From UBA1731 sp045595285 (GTDB lineage: Bacteria > Verrucomicrobiota > Kiritimatiellia > RFP12 > UBA1067): a stretch of DNA of 64,000 nt. The stretch covers positions 1 to 64,000 of the forward strand of contig JAZOAC010000027.1 in NCBI GenBank assembly GCA_045595285.1, in the 5' to 3' direction. Below, in pieces: positions 45,602-53,977 of this stretch. The first letter of the stretch is position 1, and every line of letters starts with the position of its first letter. The notes under the pieces are model-generated. The model was not told where the DNA came from, made no database searches, and was given only the letters and a program-made list of their open reading frames with translations. Position numbers and translations under genes: made by a program.

Positions 45602-46087
45602 ATGGATGCCGTCTGTCTTGTTCTCGCCGTGACAGGTTCGAGCCTGCTTCTGGTTCTCGGCCTGCTGGGGTGCGTGGCCCCTGTCATTCCGGGGCCGGCG
45701 CTGTCGTACGCCGCCATGCTGCTGCTTCTTCCTACCCGTTTTGCGCCGTCTGTTGGCGAATGTGTCGCGTATGGCGTCGCCTGCGCAGTCGTACTGTTTT
45801 TGGACAGTGTCATTCCGGCGATGGGAGCGAAGAAGTTTAACTGTTCGCGCTGGGGCGTTGCAGGATGCATGATCGGAACGGTTGTAGGCATGTTCTTCGG
45901 TTTCACGGGACTGATTTTCGGTCCGTTTCTCGGAGCCATGGCAGGGGAACTTGTCGCCGGAAAGAATTTTCTGTCTTCGCTGAAGGGCGGATTCGGGGCT
46001 TTTCTCGGGTTTGTGTTTGGCGTGCTTGTCAAAGTCGTATACTGTGCGGTCTGTGCAGTATGGTGCCTGTTTGCGTTTTTCAAGTAA
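45602..46087 (+). CDS. DUF456 family membrane protein
   Basis: 161 aa, four to five membrane helices. The family hallmark is a Gly/Pro-rich pattern: GLLGCVAPVIPGPALSYAAM, then DSVIPAMGAKKFNCSRWGVAGCMIG and GLIFGPFLGAMAGE. Function unknown. It lies 13 nt after the transporter and 12 nt before the LUD gene. Confidence 0.85.
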   Translation: MDAVCLVLAVTGSSLLLVLGLLGCVAPVIPGPALSYAAMLLLLPTRFAPSVGECVAYGVACAVVLFLDSVIPAMGAKKFNCSRWGVAGCMIGTVVGMFFGFTGLIFGPFLGAMAGELVAGKNFLSSLKGGFGAFLGFVFGVLVKVVYCAVCAVWCLFAFFK

Positions 46088-46099
46088 AGGAGGTCTGAA

Positions 46100-46669
46100 G
46101 TGGATGAGATTTGCATCAATGTTGTAGCTGCGCTCAAGCGCAGAGGCTTTGAGGCCGTGTACTGCGCCACCAAGGACGAGGCTACTGCTGCGGTGCTTGC
46201 GGAGGCGGATGCCGTGCATCGGGTCGGCATGGGCGGCACGATGACAATGAGGGAACTCGGCGTTACGGCACGGCTGGAGCAGTCGGGAAAGCTTCAGACG
46301 CGCGGTGCGGATTGCGATCTCTTTCTGCTCAGCGCCAACGCGGTAACCAGCGACGGACGTATCGTGAATATCGACGGCAACGGAAACCGTGTCGCGGCAT
46401 CGATATCTGGGCCGAAGAAGGTCGTTTACGCCATTGGACGCAATAAGATCGTCGCAGGTGGAATAGATGCGGCCATCGCAAGAATCAAGGAGAAGGCGTG
46501 CCCCCCAAACTGCATCCGTCTTGGAAAGAAGACGCCGTGTGCGGCGACAGGGAGGTGCGCTGACTGCGATTCGCCCGACCGCATATGCAAAGTGACGGCG
46601 GTGTTTGACCGACGCCCAACCGGCACTCCGACGACAGTGTACGTTGTCAATGCCGATCTCGGATATTGA
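46100..46669 (+). CDS. LUD-domain protein with C-terminal Cys cluster
   Basis: 189 aa, GTG start with a strong AAAGGAGGT site. The LUD/DUF162 pattern is clear: VGMGGTMTMRELG, DLFLLSANAVTSDGRIVNIDGNGNRVAA and VVYAIGRNKIV. In related proteins the domain serves lactate utilisation (LutC-like), but single-domain forms have unknown roles. The end is unusual in holding seven Cys (CPPNC, PC, GRCADC, RIC), suggesting a metal or Fe-S site. It is followed 10 nt later by the amidohydrolase. Confidence 0.85.
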   Translation: MDEICINVVAALKRRGFEAVYCATKDEATAAVLAEADAVHRVGMGGTMTMRELGVTARLEQSGKLQTRGADCDLFLLSANAVTSDGRIVNIDGNGNRVAASISGPKKVVYAIGRNKIVAGGIDAAIARIKEKACPPNCIRLGKKTPCAATGRCADCDSPDRICKVTAVFDRRPTGTPTTVYVVNADLGY

Positions 46670-46679
46670 GAGGCAGGTC

Positions 46680-47969
46680 ATGAACCGACTTCTGCTCAAG
46701 AATTGCCGCATCCTCCTGCCCGATCATTCGGTCGGGAAGGGTTGCCTTCTGGTCGAAAACGGAGTGATTGCCGCAGTCGGAGAAGTGCCTGACGGCATGC
46801 AGGTGTCTGAGACGAAGGATCTGCGCGGCGCGCTTGTGATGCCAGGACTGGTGAACGCCCATGGTCATACCGCCATGACCCTTGTACGCGGCCTCGGCGG
46901 CGGATTGCCGCTCAAGCGTTGGCTCGAGGAGGCGATTTTCCCGGTGGAGGCCAGAATGACCCCCGCGGACATTGCGGCCGGCGTCACATGGGGCGTGATG
47001 GAGATGCTCGCCGGCGGTACGACTTGCGTCGCGGACATGTATGATTTTCCGGATTCTGGAGGCCGGGCATTCGAGAATGCCGGATTCAAGGCGAACATAT
47101 GCCGTGTCGGGCTGAATTTCGTGGCGGGCAGGCTCGCCGAGTGCGTGGATTTTACGCGCAACTGGAACGCTTCCGCGCACAAAGGTGTCGTGGCGGACGT
47201 GTGCATCCATTCGGAGTACCTTACCGATGCCGGATTCTGCCGTGAACTTGCCGCCGCCAACAGGGAATTGAAGCGTCCGCTCCATGTGCATGCGTCGGAG
47301 ACCCGCAGGGAGCATGAGGAATGCATTGCGCGTCACGGAAAGACGCCCATTGCGCATCTCGCCGATACGGGGCTCCTGGATCATGGCGCCTACGCCGCGC
47401 ATTGCGTGTGGGCGACCGACGATGATTTCAGGATAATGCGTGAGCATGGTGTCACACTCGTCCACAATCCGTCCAGCAACATGAAGCTGGGAAGCGGTTT
47501 CGCGCGGATTGCAGCCGCTCGGGAGGCGGGGGTTAACATCGCGTTTGGAACGGACGGATGCGCATCCAACGACAATCTCAACATGTTTGAGGAGATGCAT
47601 CTCGCCGCACTGCTTCACAAGGGCATTGCGCGGGATCCCACTGTCCTAGATGCCGGCGACATCCTTGACATGGCGACGGTGAATGCGGCGCGTGCCATAG
47701 GACGTATGGATACGGGGCTTGTCGAAGTCGGCAAACGCGCAGACCTTTGCGTAATTGACCTGGACAGGCCGCATCTTCTCCCTGCGCTTGACATTCCGAA
47801 TCTGCTTGTGTACAGCGTACAGGCGTCAGATGTGATAATGACAATTGTCGACGGTGTGATACTCTATGACAGGGGCGAGTTCACTTCGATATACGCGGAG
47901 AAGGCGAAATATGAATTCCTTTCGGCCGTTCGCCGCATAGGTTTGGATATAATGACGCCTCTGGTTTGA
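46680..47969 (+). CDS. Amidohydrolase, 5'-methylthioadenosine/S-adenosylhomocysteine deaminase type
   Basis: 429 aa from ATG 46680 with GAGAGG upstream. Metal-binding HGH at 61-63, PLHVHASETRREHE, AHCVW and FGTDGCASNDNLNMF are arranged as in MTA/SAH deaminases, and TNAARAIG-like VNAARAIGRMDTGLVEVGKRADL closes the fold. It would deaminate SAH/MTA or a related adenosine or guanine compound. Other deaminases of the family have the same motifs, so the substrate is only likely. Confidence 0.85.
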   Translation: MNRLLLKNCRILLPDHSVGKGCLLVENGVIAAVGEVPDGMQVSETKDLRGALVMPGLVNAHGHTAMTLVRGLGGGLPLKRWLEEAIFPVEARMTPADIAAGVTWGVMEMLAGGTTCVADMYDFPDSGGRAFENAGFKANICRVGLNFVAGRLAECVDFTRNWNASAHKGVVADVCIHSEYLTDAGFCRELAAANRELKRPLHVHASETRREHEECIARHGKTPIAHLADTGLLDHGAYAAHCVWATDDDFRIMREHGVTLVHNPSSNMKLGSGFARIAAAREAGVNIAFGTDGCASNDNLNMFEEMHLAALLHKGIARDPTVLDAGDILDMATVNAARAIGRMDTGLVEVGKRADLCVIDLDRPHLLPALDIPNLLVYSVQASDVIMTIVDGVILYDRGEFTSIYAEKAKYEFLSAVRRIGLDIMTPLV

Positions 47970-47983
47970 ACTCAAGGAGAGGA

Positions 47984-48001
47984 ATGGTGTTTCCTGTATG
48001 A
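47984..48001 (+). other. Five-codon ORF coupled to the VWA gene
   Basis: AGGAGAGG is placed just before ATG 47984, not before 47998. The encoded MVFPV ends in TGA overlapping the VWA start, a possible translational coupling leader; alternatively the ribosome site simply acts at a distance. Confidence 0.3.
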
Positions 48002-49668
48002 AGCGTTCTGACAATATGGATCTCCTGCTGCTGGCGATAGTGATATCTTTGGCATTGCATGCATTGCTGATGTTCTTTGTGGCGCCGAGAGTCATGAGCC
48101 AGGTGGGAGGCGTTTCTGTGGAGTCGAAGCGGCATCGCCGTCCACCAATGGCTGTGCGCAAATTTAACGGCGATCCGCTCCGTGAACGGGCGAAGACCCT
48201 GCCCAAGGCAGATGTGCCTGCGCCGCGGTCCGCCCCTAAGGTCGGTTCTGTCGGCGGCGGTCATGCGCCTGCTGCGGAAGTTTCCGTACAGGTTGCCGTA
48301 CCTGCCCCGCAATTGCCGATGCCTGAAGTTGTCACAGCGCCGGACGCAGTCGGTTTTGAACTTCCCAAACCATCGGCGGTGGACGTGAAGTCGGTGGTCG
48401 ACAGTATGCCGCCCATGCCGATCGGCTCGCCCCCGGCCCCCGCGATCTCATCGTCCGCGGCCCCATCGGCGGGCATGCCCAATGAATCGTTCCTTCCCGT
48501 ACCCGGCCTTGCCGCACCGGCGCCGGAATTCTCTCTGCCGCAGATCTCCGAAGACTCGGATTCATCCTCTGCGATGGCAGGAGTCGCGCCGGCGAAGGCG
48601 ATGCCGAAAGTCGATTACGTGTTCGACAACAAGGTTCTCGATGCCGTGAACGAGAGTTTCGTCGAGAAGGAGAAGGCCGCTGTGCGTGCGCTTCTGTCTG
48701 TTCCCGATGCGGTTCCGGTGGAGAGTGCGGTGAATTGTTCCATGTCCGCATGTCTCGATCCTGCAGACCCGAGGTGGCGGTATTTCACATTGACGTTTTC
48801 GCCGAAGGCTGGTGTGGATGAACTTCCCGTCGTCCCAAAGGATGCAGTGATTCTCATAGACGCATCCGGCTCCATCGGTTCTGACCGTCTCCGCAACTGC
48901 CGAAATGCCGCCAAGGAGATTCTCCGGACCTGCTTCAACTCCGGGGACAGATTCAATCTTGTGGCATTCCGCAACAGGTTCACATACGCGTTCCGGGAAT
49001 GGCGCGAATGCGACGCTCCGTCCTTTGAGGAGGCGGACCGCTGGCTGTCGCGTCTCACGGCGCATGGCCGCACAGACGTGTTTTCCGTGATTCGCTCCGT
49101 GCTTACGCTTCCCCGTGACCCGACCCGTCCGCTGATAGCCCTCGTGGTGACCGATGGCGACGCAAACTCGGGCGTGAGCGGCACGGCGGAGATACTTTCC
49201 CGGTTCACCGCGCTTAATGACGGACTCGTATCGGTTTACATGTATGGCGTCAAGAGGGAGGCGAACAGGGAGCTTATAGACCTCCTGACGCGCGGAAACC
49301 GCGGCGAATCATTCATACATGAGGGCAGTCGACGTCGTGCGGGTGTCTCGATGGAGCCGCTTGCGACGGCGTTCCGTGACCCTGTCCTTACGGATCTGCG
49401 GATAATGTTCGCCGCCGGTTCCATGGCGGAGACGTATCCGAAGCTTCTCAAAAACCTTTACCGTGGCGGAACGGTTGTCCTGCGGGGGAGGTGTCCGGCG
49501 CGTGTCAAGGAGTTGGTGTTCACGCTGCAGGGGCTTTCAGGCTCAAAGGCGTTCGAGTCGCTGTACAGTCTTGACTTTGCGGCAGCCGAGTCTGCCGCCG
49601 CCTCACTGGTGGAGGATTGGCGCGCGGATCGTGTCATTGCCGGGCGACTGCTCGGACACGGCAGGTAG
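47998..49668 (+). CDS. Membrane-anchored von Willebrand factor A protein
   Basis: 556 aa. One N-terminal membrane helix (about 8-28), a long Pro/Ala-rich stretch (about 45-200), then a VWA domain from about 284 with the metal-ion site DASGS (288-292), a Thr in AHGRTDVF and VVTDGDANSG. The layout resembles TonB-like spanning proteins joined to a VWA head, so it likely reaches across the periplasm and binds a partner in a metal-dependent way. A five-codon ORF (ATG 47984) ends in a stop overlapping this ATG (ATGA). Confidence 0.85.
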   Translation: MKRSDNMDLLLLAIVISLALHALLMFFVAPRVMSQVGGVSVESKRHRRPPMAVRKFNGDPLRERAKTLPKADVPAPRSAPKVGSVGGGHAPAAEVSVQVAVPAPQLPMPEVVTAPDAVGFELPKPSAVDVKSVVDSMPPMPIGSPPAPAISSSAAPSAGMPNESFLPVPGLAAPAPEFSLPQISEDSDSSSAMAGVAPAKAMPKVDYVFDNKVLDAVNESFVEKEKAAVRALLSVPDAVPVESAVNCSMSACLDPADPRWRYFTLTFSPKAGVDELPVVPKDAVILIDASGSIGSDRLRNCRNAAKEILRTCFNSGDRFNLVAFRNRFTYAFREWRECDAPSFEEADRWLSRLTAHGRTDVFSVIRSVLTLPRDPTRPLIALVVTDGDANSGVSGTAEILSRFTALNDGLVSVYMYGVKREANRELIDLLTRGNRGESFIHEGSRRRAGVSMEPLATAFRDPVLTDLRIMFAAGSMAETYPKLLKNLYRGGTVVLRGRCPARVKELVFTLQGLSGSKAFESLYSLDFAAAESAAASLVEDWRADRVIAGRLLGHGR

Positions 49669-49833
49669 AGGACGTCCGGCGACCTTGATATTTTGTTGCG
49701 ACCGTCTGGGAGTCGTCTCCGGGAACAAGGCCGCGGACAGGCTCGCGAAGAGCGGCTTTGGCGCCGCCAGGTTGTTCCGTCAACGGCGGCATGTTGAACT
49801 GGGCCGGGATGCCACGCAGTTTTTTTTTGAGCG

Positions 49834-52050
49834 TCATTCGCGGTAGATGCGCTTAAAGTCCACTCCCTCGGCGGCCAGTGCGAAAACGGCTGACGGCAGC
49901 GAGGCCGTGTCTTCGCGCAGCTGGCGGAAATAGTCTGCATAAGTTTCAGGCGGCGCATCCTTTTGCGGAGCTCGCAATCCGATGAAAGTGTACTTCGCAT
50001 CGACGGAGACTTCTGCTATGACTTTTGTCGGCGATTTGGCCGGATCGTGCGGCAGGACATGGACATCGGCCTCGACGCGCGATGAAAGCAGAAAATCGTC
50101 GAGAATCTTTCTGGTGTCGGTCACGCTGACGCCGGTTTCGGCTATCTGGCAGAGGCGTATGCGTGTTTTCCGCACGGCCGATTGAACGATAAGACTTGCG
50201 AGCGACAGCATGAACGGGCCGTTCTGATTCTGGCCGCGCCACCATACATCAATGCGGTCAACGGCGGATTTTCCATCGGACGGCTCCGTCTGCAGCCTTT
50301 CACGGACAAACACCGCGCTTCTGCGGCGCTCGGCGATAAAGGATGCAAGGGCGCTTATGGATATCAGCCGGGGCTCTTTCATCGGTACGCCCACCAGAAC
50401 CGTGTCCGGGACGAAAGGGCCGAACCCGTACGCGTGAACCAACGTGTACATCGTTGCGAATGGATCGTCTGACGCAAGAACGCGGACAAATGCGTCAAGA
50501 CGCTTCTTTGCCGCCGCCGATCTCAGGATCTCGCTCAACTCTTCAATGCGCCCCGGCAATCCCGCGGCCTTGGGGACGATTGAGGCCAGTGTCACCATGC
50601 CCCGTCCGCCGGAAATGGCCCGTGAGAGATCTATGACATCGGAAGACTTAACCGGCAGTTCGGTAAAGGCGAGAACATCCGGACGCCAATTTCTGAGGTC
50701 GTGTTTCATCCCGTCGAGTTTGAACATTGCGGCTCTGGCGAGCGCGACCCAGAGTCCGGTGCGCATATCGCCCCAGCGAGCGGTCAATGCGCGGCGTTTT
50801 ACAATCCAGAAAATGAACGTCTCCATCCCCAGTGCGACAAAGGTCCATCCCGGGCTGATCATGAACATCGCAATGACGCAGAGAATGAAGCCGAGGAAGG
50901 AGAACGGAGCCTTGACCTTGAATGTCGGACGCCAGGATGGATTGCCCATTGCGCTTTCAAGCGCCGCGGAAAGGTTCAGGAGCGCGTAGGTCGAAAGATT
51001 GAACATCGTCAGCACGGGGGCGATGGCGTTTATGTCGCCTAGCCAAAGGCAGACCGCCGCGATGCCGAAGCAGCAGAAAGAGCCGAATCGCGGGTTGTCC
51101 GTTTTTCCCCAGCCGCGGGCGAAAGCGCGCGGGAGAATCCGGTCGCGCGCCAGCGCCTGGAATACGCGCGGTGCGCAGAGGAAGCTGCCAACCGCGCTTG
51201 AAAGCGTCGCCGCCCACACGCCGAGCAGGATAGGGAATGTCCACTTTGCGCACTTGGTGAAGATCATGGTGTCGGTCCTGAGAATCGCGCTGTCGGAGAC
51301 GTAGATTGAAAGGAATATGGGTATGGACATGTAAATCGCGTAGCCTGTAAGAACAGCCGCTATTGTCCCCAAGGGAATGGAGCGCGCAGGATTTTTCAGG
51401 TCGCCCGACATTCCCACTCCGGAGAGAATCCCCGTAACCGCCGGGAAGAATACCGCGAATACGGGCCAGAAGCCGAGCGGGGCGGGAAGATTTTCAGGTG
51501 ATGCCGCCGTGAGGGAGCTTGGCGCGGAACCCATGAAAAACGAGACCAGAGAAAACGCTATCGCTCCCATGATGAAATATTGTGATTTCAGCGCGATATC
51601 GGCCGAAACGGTTGAGACGACAGCGAGTATCAGAAGCGTCGCAAAGCCGACGAGGCGGGGATCCCACGTTCCGACGTGCGGGAGAGAGGAGTTTACCAGC
51701 GCTTCGGAAAAACCGGCGATATAGAATGAAACGCCTATGGCTTGGGCGAGGGCGAGCGGCAGCCCCATCGCCGCGCCCGCTTCAACTCCGAACGAGCGTG
51801 AGAGCATAAAGTATGCGCCTCCGCCTTTCATGCGCATGTTTGTGGCGAGCGCCGAAATCGAAAGGCCTGTAAGAAACGTAATTAAGCTTCCGACGGTTAC
51901 GATTATGAGTGAAGTCGTGAGCCCTACATTGCCCAGCATCCAGCCGAATCTAAGGTACATGACGACACCGATGATCGTCAGGATGCTCGGGGTATATACT
52001 CCCTGAAAGGTTCCGAAACCATAACCTCTGTTTTCCACGTTCTTTTTCAT
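49834..52050 (-). CDS. SLC12-like cation-chloride cotransporter (APC superfamily)
   Basis: 738 aa from ATG 52050; an upstream ATG at 52065 lies in the -10 box. The amino acid/polyamine/organocation fold, with about 12 helices, opens with GTFQGVYTPSILTIIGVVMYLRFGWM and SALATNMRMKGGGAYFMLSRSFG, very close to eukaryotic Na-K-Cl/K-Cl cotransporters. A cytoplasmic C-terminal region of about 280 residues follows, as in that family. It likely moves K+/Na+ with Cl- for ion or volume control. It converges on the VWA operon and has its own near-leaderless promoter. Confidence 0.87.
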   Translation of the reverse strand: MKKNVENRGYGFGTFQGVYTPSILTIIGVVMYLRFGWMLGNVGLTTSLIIVTVGSLITFLTGLSISALATNMRMKGGGAYFMLSRSFGVEAGAAMGLPLALAQAIGVSFYIAGFSEALVNSSLPHVGTWDPRLVGFATLLILAVVSTVSADIALKSQYFIMGAIAFSLVSFFMGSAPSSLTAASPENLPAPLGFWPVFAVFFPAVTGILSGVGMSGDLKNPARSIPLGTIAAVLTGYAIYMSIPIFLSIYVSDSAILRTDTMIFTKCAKWTFPILLGVWAATLSSAVGSFLCAPRVFQALARDRILPRAFARGWGKTDNPRFGSFCCFGIAAVCLWLGDINAIAPVLTMFNLSTYALLNLSAALESAMGNPSWRPTFKVKAPFSFLGFILCVIAMFMISPGWTFVALGMETFIFWIVKRRALTARWGDMRTGLWVALARAAMFKLDGMKHDLRNWRPDVLAFTELPVKSSDVIDLSRAISGGRGMVTLASIVPKAAGLPGRIEELSEILRSAAAKKRLDAFVRVLASDDPFATMYTLVHAYGFGPFVPDTVLVGVPMKEPRLISISALASFIAERRRSAVFVRERLQTEPSDGKSAVDRIDVWWRGQNQNGPFMLSLASLIVQSAVRKTRIRLCQIAETGVSVTDTRKILDDFLLSSRVEADVHVLPHDPAKSPTKVIAEVSVDAKYTFIGLRAPQKDAPPETYADYFRQLREDTASLPSAVFALAAEGVDFKRIYRE

Positions 52051-52060
52051 AGGGCCAAGT

Positions 52061-52069
52061 ATCATATCA
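52061..52069 (-). promoter_or_regulatory. Extended -10 of the SLC12-like gene, near-leaderless
   Basis: On the minus strand TGaTATGAT, ten bases, then ATG 52050; the predicted leader is about 4 nt. Confidence 0.6.
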
Positions 52070-52137
52070 AATTTTTTTGATAGTTATGCAATATTTCATG
52101 GCTTCGTGAAACGCTGGATGTCTAGCCGGATTTGATA

Positions 52138-52146
52138 TGGTATAAT
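52138..52146 (+). promoter_or_regulatory. Extended -10 of the parvulin gene
   Basis: TGgTATAAT followed by CTGCGG and an A9 run. The leader is about 70 nt and has AAAGGA before ATG 52220. Confidence 0.65.
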
Positions 52147-52219
52147 CTGCGGAAAAAAAAACAGTACGGAGAAGCGTGCGGGTTGCCGCCGCAGTGCCGT
52201 TTTAGACAAAGGAATGAAG

Positions 52220-52981
52220 ATGAAGAAACTTTTCGTTAATGGTGAGGAGATTCCGGAGACGGTGATTCAGTCCGCGGTGGAACAGATGCTGAACTTCTAC
52301 GCCATGCAGGGCGTGCCGCAGGAGGCCCTGAAGGAGCATATGGAAGAGCTGGTGTCGACGGCTCACGAGCAGGTAATCGGAGCCAAGATACTTGATGACG
52401 CCGCCAAGAGCGCCGGCAAGACACGTGAGGAGCTCATCGCCAAGGCGACTGAGGACGTTGCAGCTCCAACGGATGAGGATTGCGAGAAGTACTATAATGA
52501 GAACCGCGAGGCGTTCAAGGCGCCGCCGCAGGTTCGGGCAAGCCACATCCTCGTCAAGACCGATGGCGACGACGAGGAGACGAAGGCAAAGGCACGCGCG
52601 AAGATCGATTCAATCCGTGCTAGTGTGACGAGCGAGATCAATGTGGAGAAGGCTTTTGCGGACGCTGCGCGCGAGAACTCCGATTGTCCGTCCGGGCGCG
52701 AAGGCGGCGATCTCGGATGGTTCGGTCCCGGGCAGATGGTCCCTGAGTTCGACAAGGCCGCTTTCGAGATGAAGGTGGACGAGATTTCGAATGTGGTGGA
52801 GACGCAGTTTGGTTTTCACATTCTGCGCAAGACCGGCGAAAAGCCCGGCTGCGAGAGGTCGTTTGACGAAGTGAAGGATTCTCTCAGGGCGTCGCTCATG
52901 CGTGAGATGCAGAACGCGGCTTTCGGACGATTCATGGGTGAACTGCGCGCATCGGCGAAAATCGAGTTCCGCGACGAGTGA
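52220..52981 (+). CDS. Parvulin-type peptidyl-prolyl isomerase, cytoplasmic
   Basis: 253 aa from ATG 52220 (ATG 52214 touches the AAAGGA site). An N-terminal helical region (1-90) is followed by a parvulin domain (about 108-215): VRASHILVKT, then SDCPSGREGGDLGWFGPGQMVPEFDKAAFEM and FGFHILRKTGEK. It catalyses cis-trans isomerisation at prolines and may chaperone folding. There is no signal peptide, unlike PrsA and SurA, so it should act in the cytoplasm. Confidence 0.9.
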   Translation: MKKLFVNGEEIPETVIQSAVEQMLNFYAMQGVPQEALKEHMEELVSTAHEQVIGAKILDDAAKSAGKTREELIAKATEDVAAPTDEDCEKYYNENREAFKAPPQVRASHILVKTDGDDEETKAKARAKIDSIRASVTSEINVEKAFADAARENSDCPSGREGGDLGWFGPGQMVPEFDKAAFEMKVDEISNVVETQFGFHILRKTGEKPGCERSFDEVKDSLRASLMREMQNAAFGRFMGELRASAKIEFRDE

Positions 52982-53016
52982 CAGGTGTTGTCCTGCGGCC
53001 TTGCGCAAGCCGGCCG

Positions 53017-53946
53017 CTATCGCATTCCGGCGTATATCGCTATTGCGTAGAGCGTGCCGAAGACGGTGTATATCCCGCCTGAGGCACGCTCGAGCCTTAT
53101 CCATTTGGGGGTTTCTGGACATTCGAGATATGTGCGCGTGGCGGTGGCAAGGGTCCGTCGGGTGAGCGGAAGCGCCATGAACGGGAGCAGGAAGATCCTG
53201 CCGTACTGGGCAATCAGCATTCCGCATACGGCATACGGAAGCAGATGGCATATCCAGTACAGGACCAGCGCATTTCTCGGACCAAATGCAGATGCGACGG
53301 TTCTTATTCCGGCAAGCCTGTCGGTGGGAATGTCGCGCATGTCGTTTCCGTGCATGATGATGCACACGAGCGACGCCAACGGAAGCGACAGCAGCGCCGC
53401 AAGCGGCGTGACATGCGTCAATGCGTCGGCCGGACGCAGTATGCATATCGCCACGAACATCTCCAGCGGACCCATGAGAAACGCGACGAACGGAACGCCC
53501 AGCCCGAGATACTTGAATCTGATCCCGGTGGAATAGTTGGTTGAACCGAGGAGTCCGATGAACCCAGCGGCGAGGAGCGGTATTGACATGCGCCATTCTC
53601 CGTCGTCACGGTAGAGGCACAGCGCCAGACCCAGCGCAGCGGCGACCGCGGCGCAGAAGAGCGCCACCGCAAGAAGCATGCGCATTGAAATGATGCCTTC
53701 CTGGACCTGTGGGGTTGTACGGATCGCTCCCGGCACCCTGTCCACCCCGGAGCGTTCATCGCCCCACGAGTTTAGCAGGTTCACCGTTGACTGGAAGAAG
53801 ATGCCGGAGATGAGCCCTATCCACCACCTCGCGATGCCGTGGGTGGGGGGCGCCATCGCCAATGCCACGATAAAAGGTATCAGCGTCGCCGTGTAGCTCC
53901 AGGGCCTGAAAACGAAAAACCAGGCTTTTGTCTTTTTCTTATCCAT
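53017..53946 (-). CDS. UbiA-family prenyltransferase (MenA-like)
   Basis: 309 aa from ATG 53946. Eight to nine membrane helices. The two Asp-rich prenyl-diphosphate motifs are NLLNSWGDERSGVDR (first motif, as in MenA) and GNDMRDIPTDRLAGIRT (second). It attaches an isoprenoid chain to an aromatic acid, most likely 1,4-dihydroxy-2-naphthoate in menaquinone synthesis. It lies 31 nt after the NamZ-like gene and probably shares its leaderless transcript. Confidence 0.87.
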   Translation of the reverse strand: MDKKKTKAWFFVFRPWSYTATLIPFIVALAMAPPTHGIARWWIGLISGIFFQSTVNLLNSWGDERSGVDRVPGAIRTTPQVQEGIISMRMLLAVALFCAAVAAALGLALCLYRDDGEWRMSIPLLAAGFIGLLGSTNYSTGIRFKYLGLGVPFVAFLMGPLEMFVAICILRPADALTHVTPLAALLSLPLASLVCIIMHGNDMRDIPTDRLAGIRTVASAFGPRNALVLYWICHLLPYAVCGMLIAQYGRIFLLPFMALPLTRRTLATATRTYLECPETPKWIRLERASGGIYTVFGTLYAIAIYAGMR

Positions 53947-53977
53947 GGTCGAATAGTTGAAATGCGGCAAGCGTGGC

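Noticed and set aside
47948..47953. TATAAT inside the end of the deaminase gene as promoter of the VWA gene
   Set aside because: It lacks the TGn extension at the right spacing and any -35 box; it may be chance in coding sequence.
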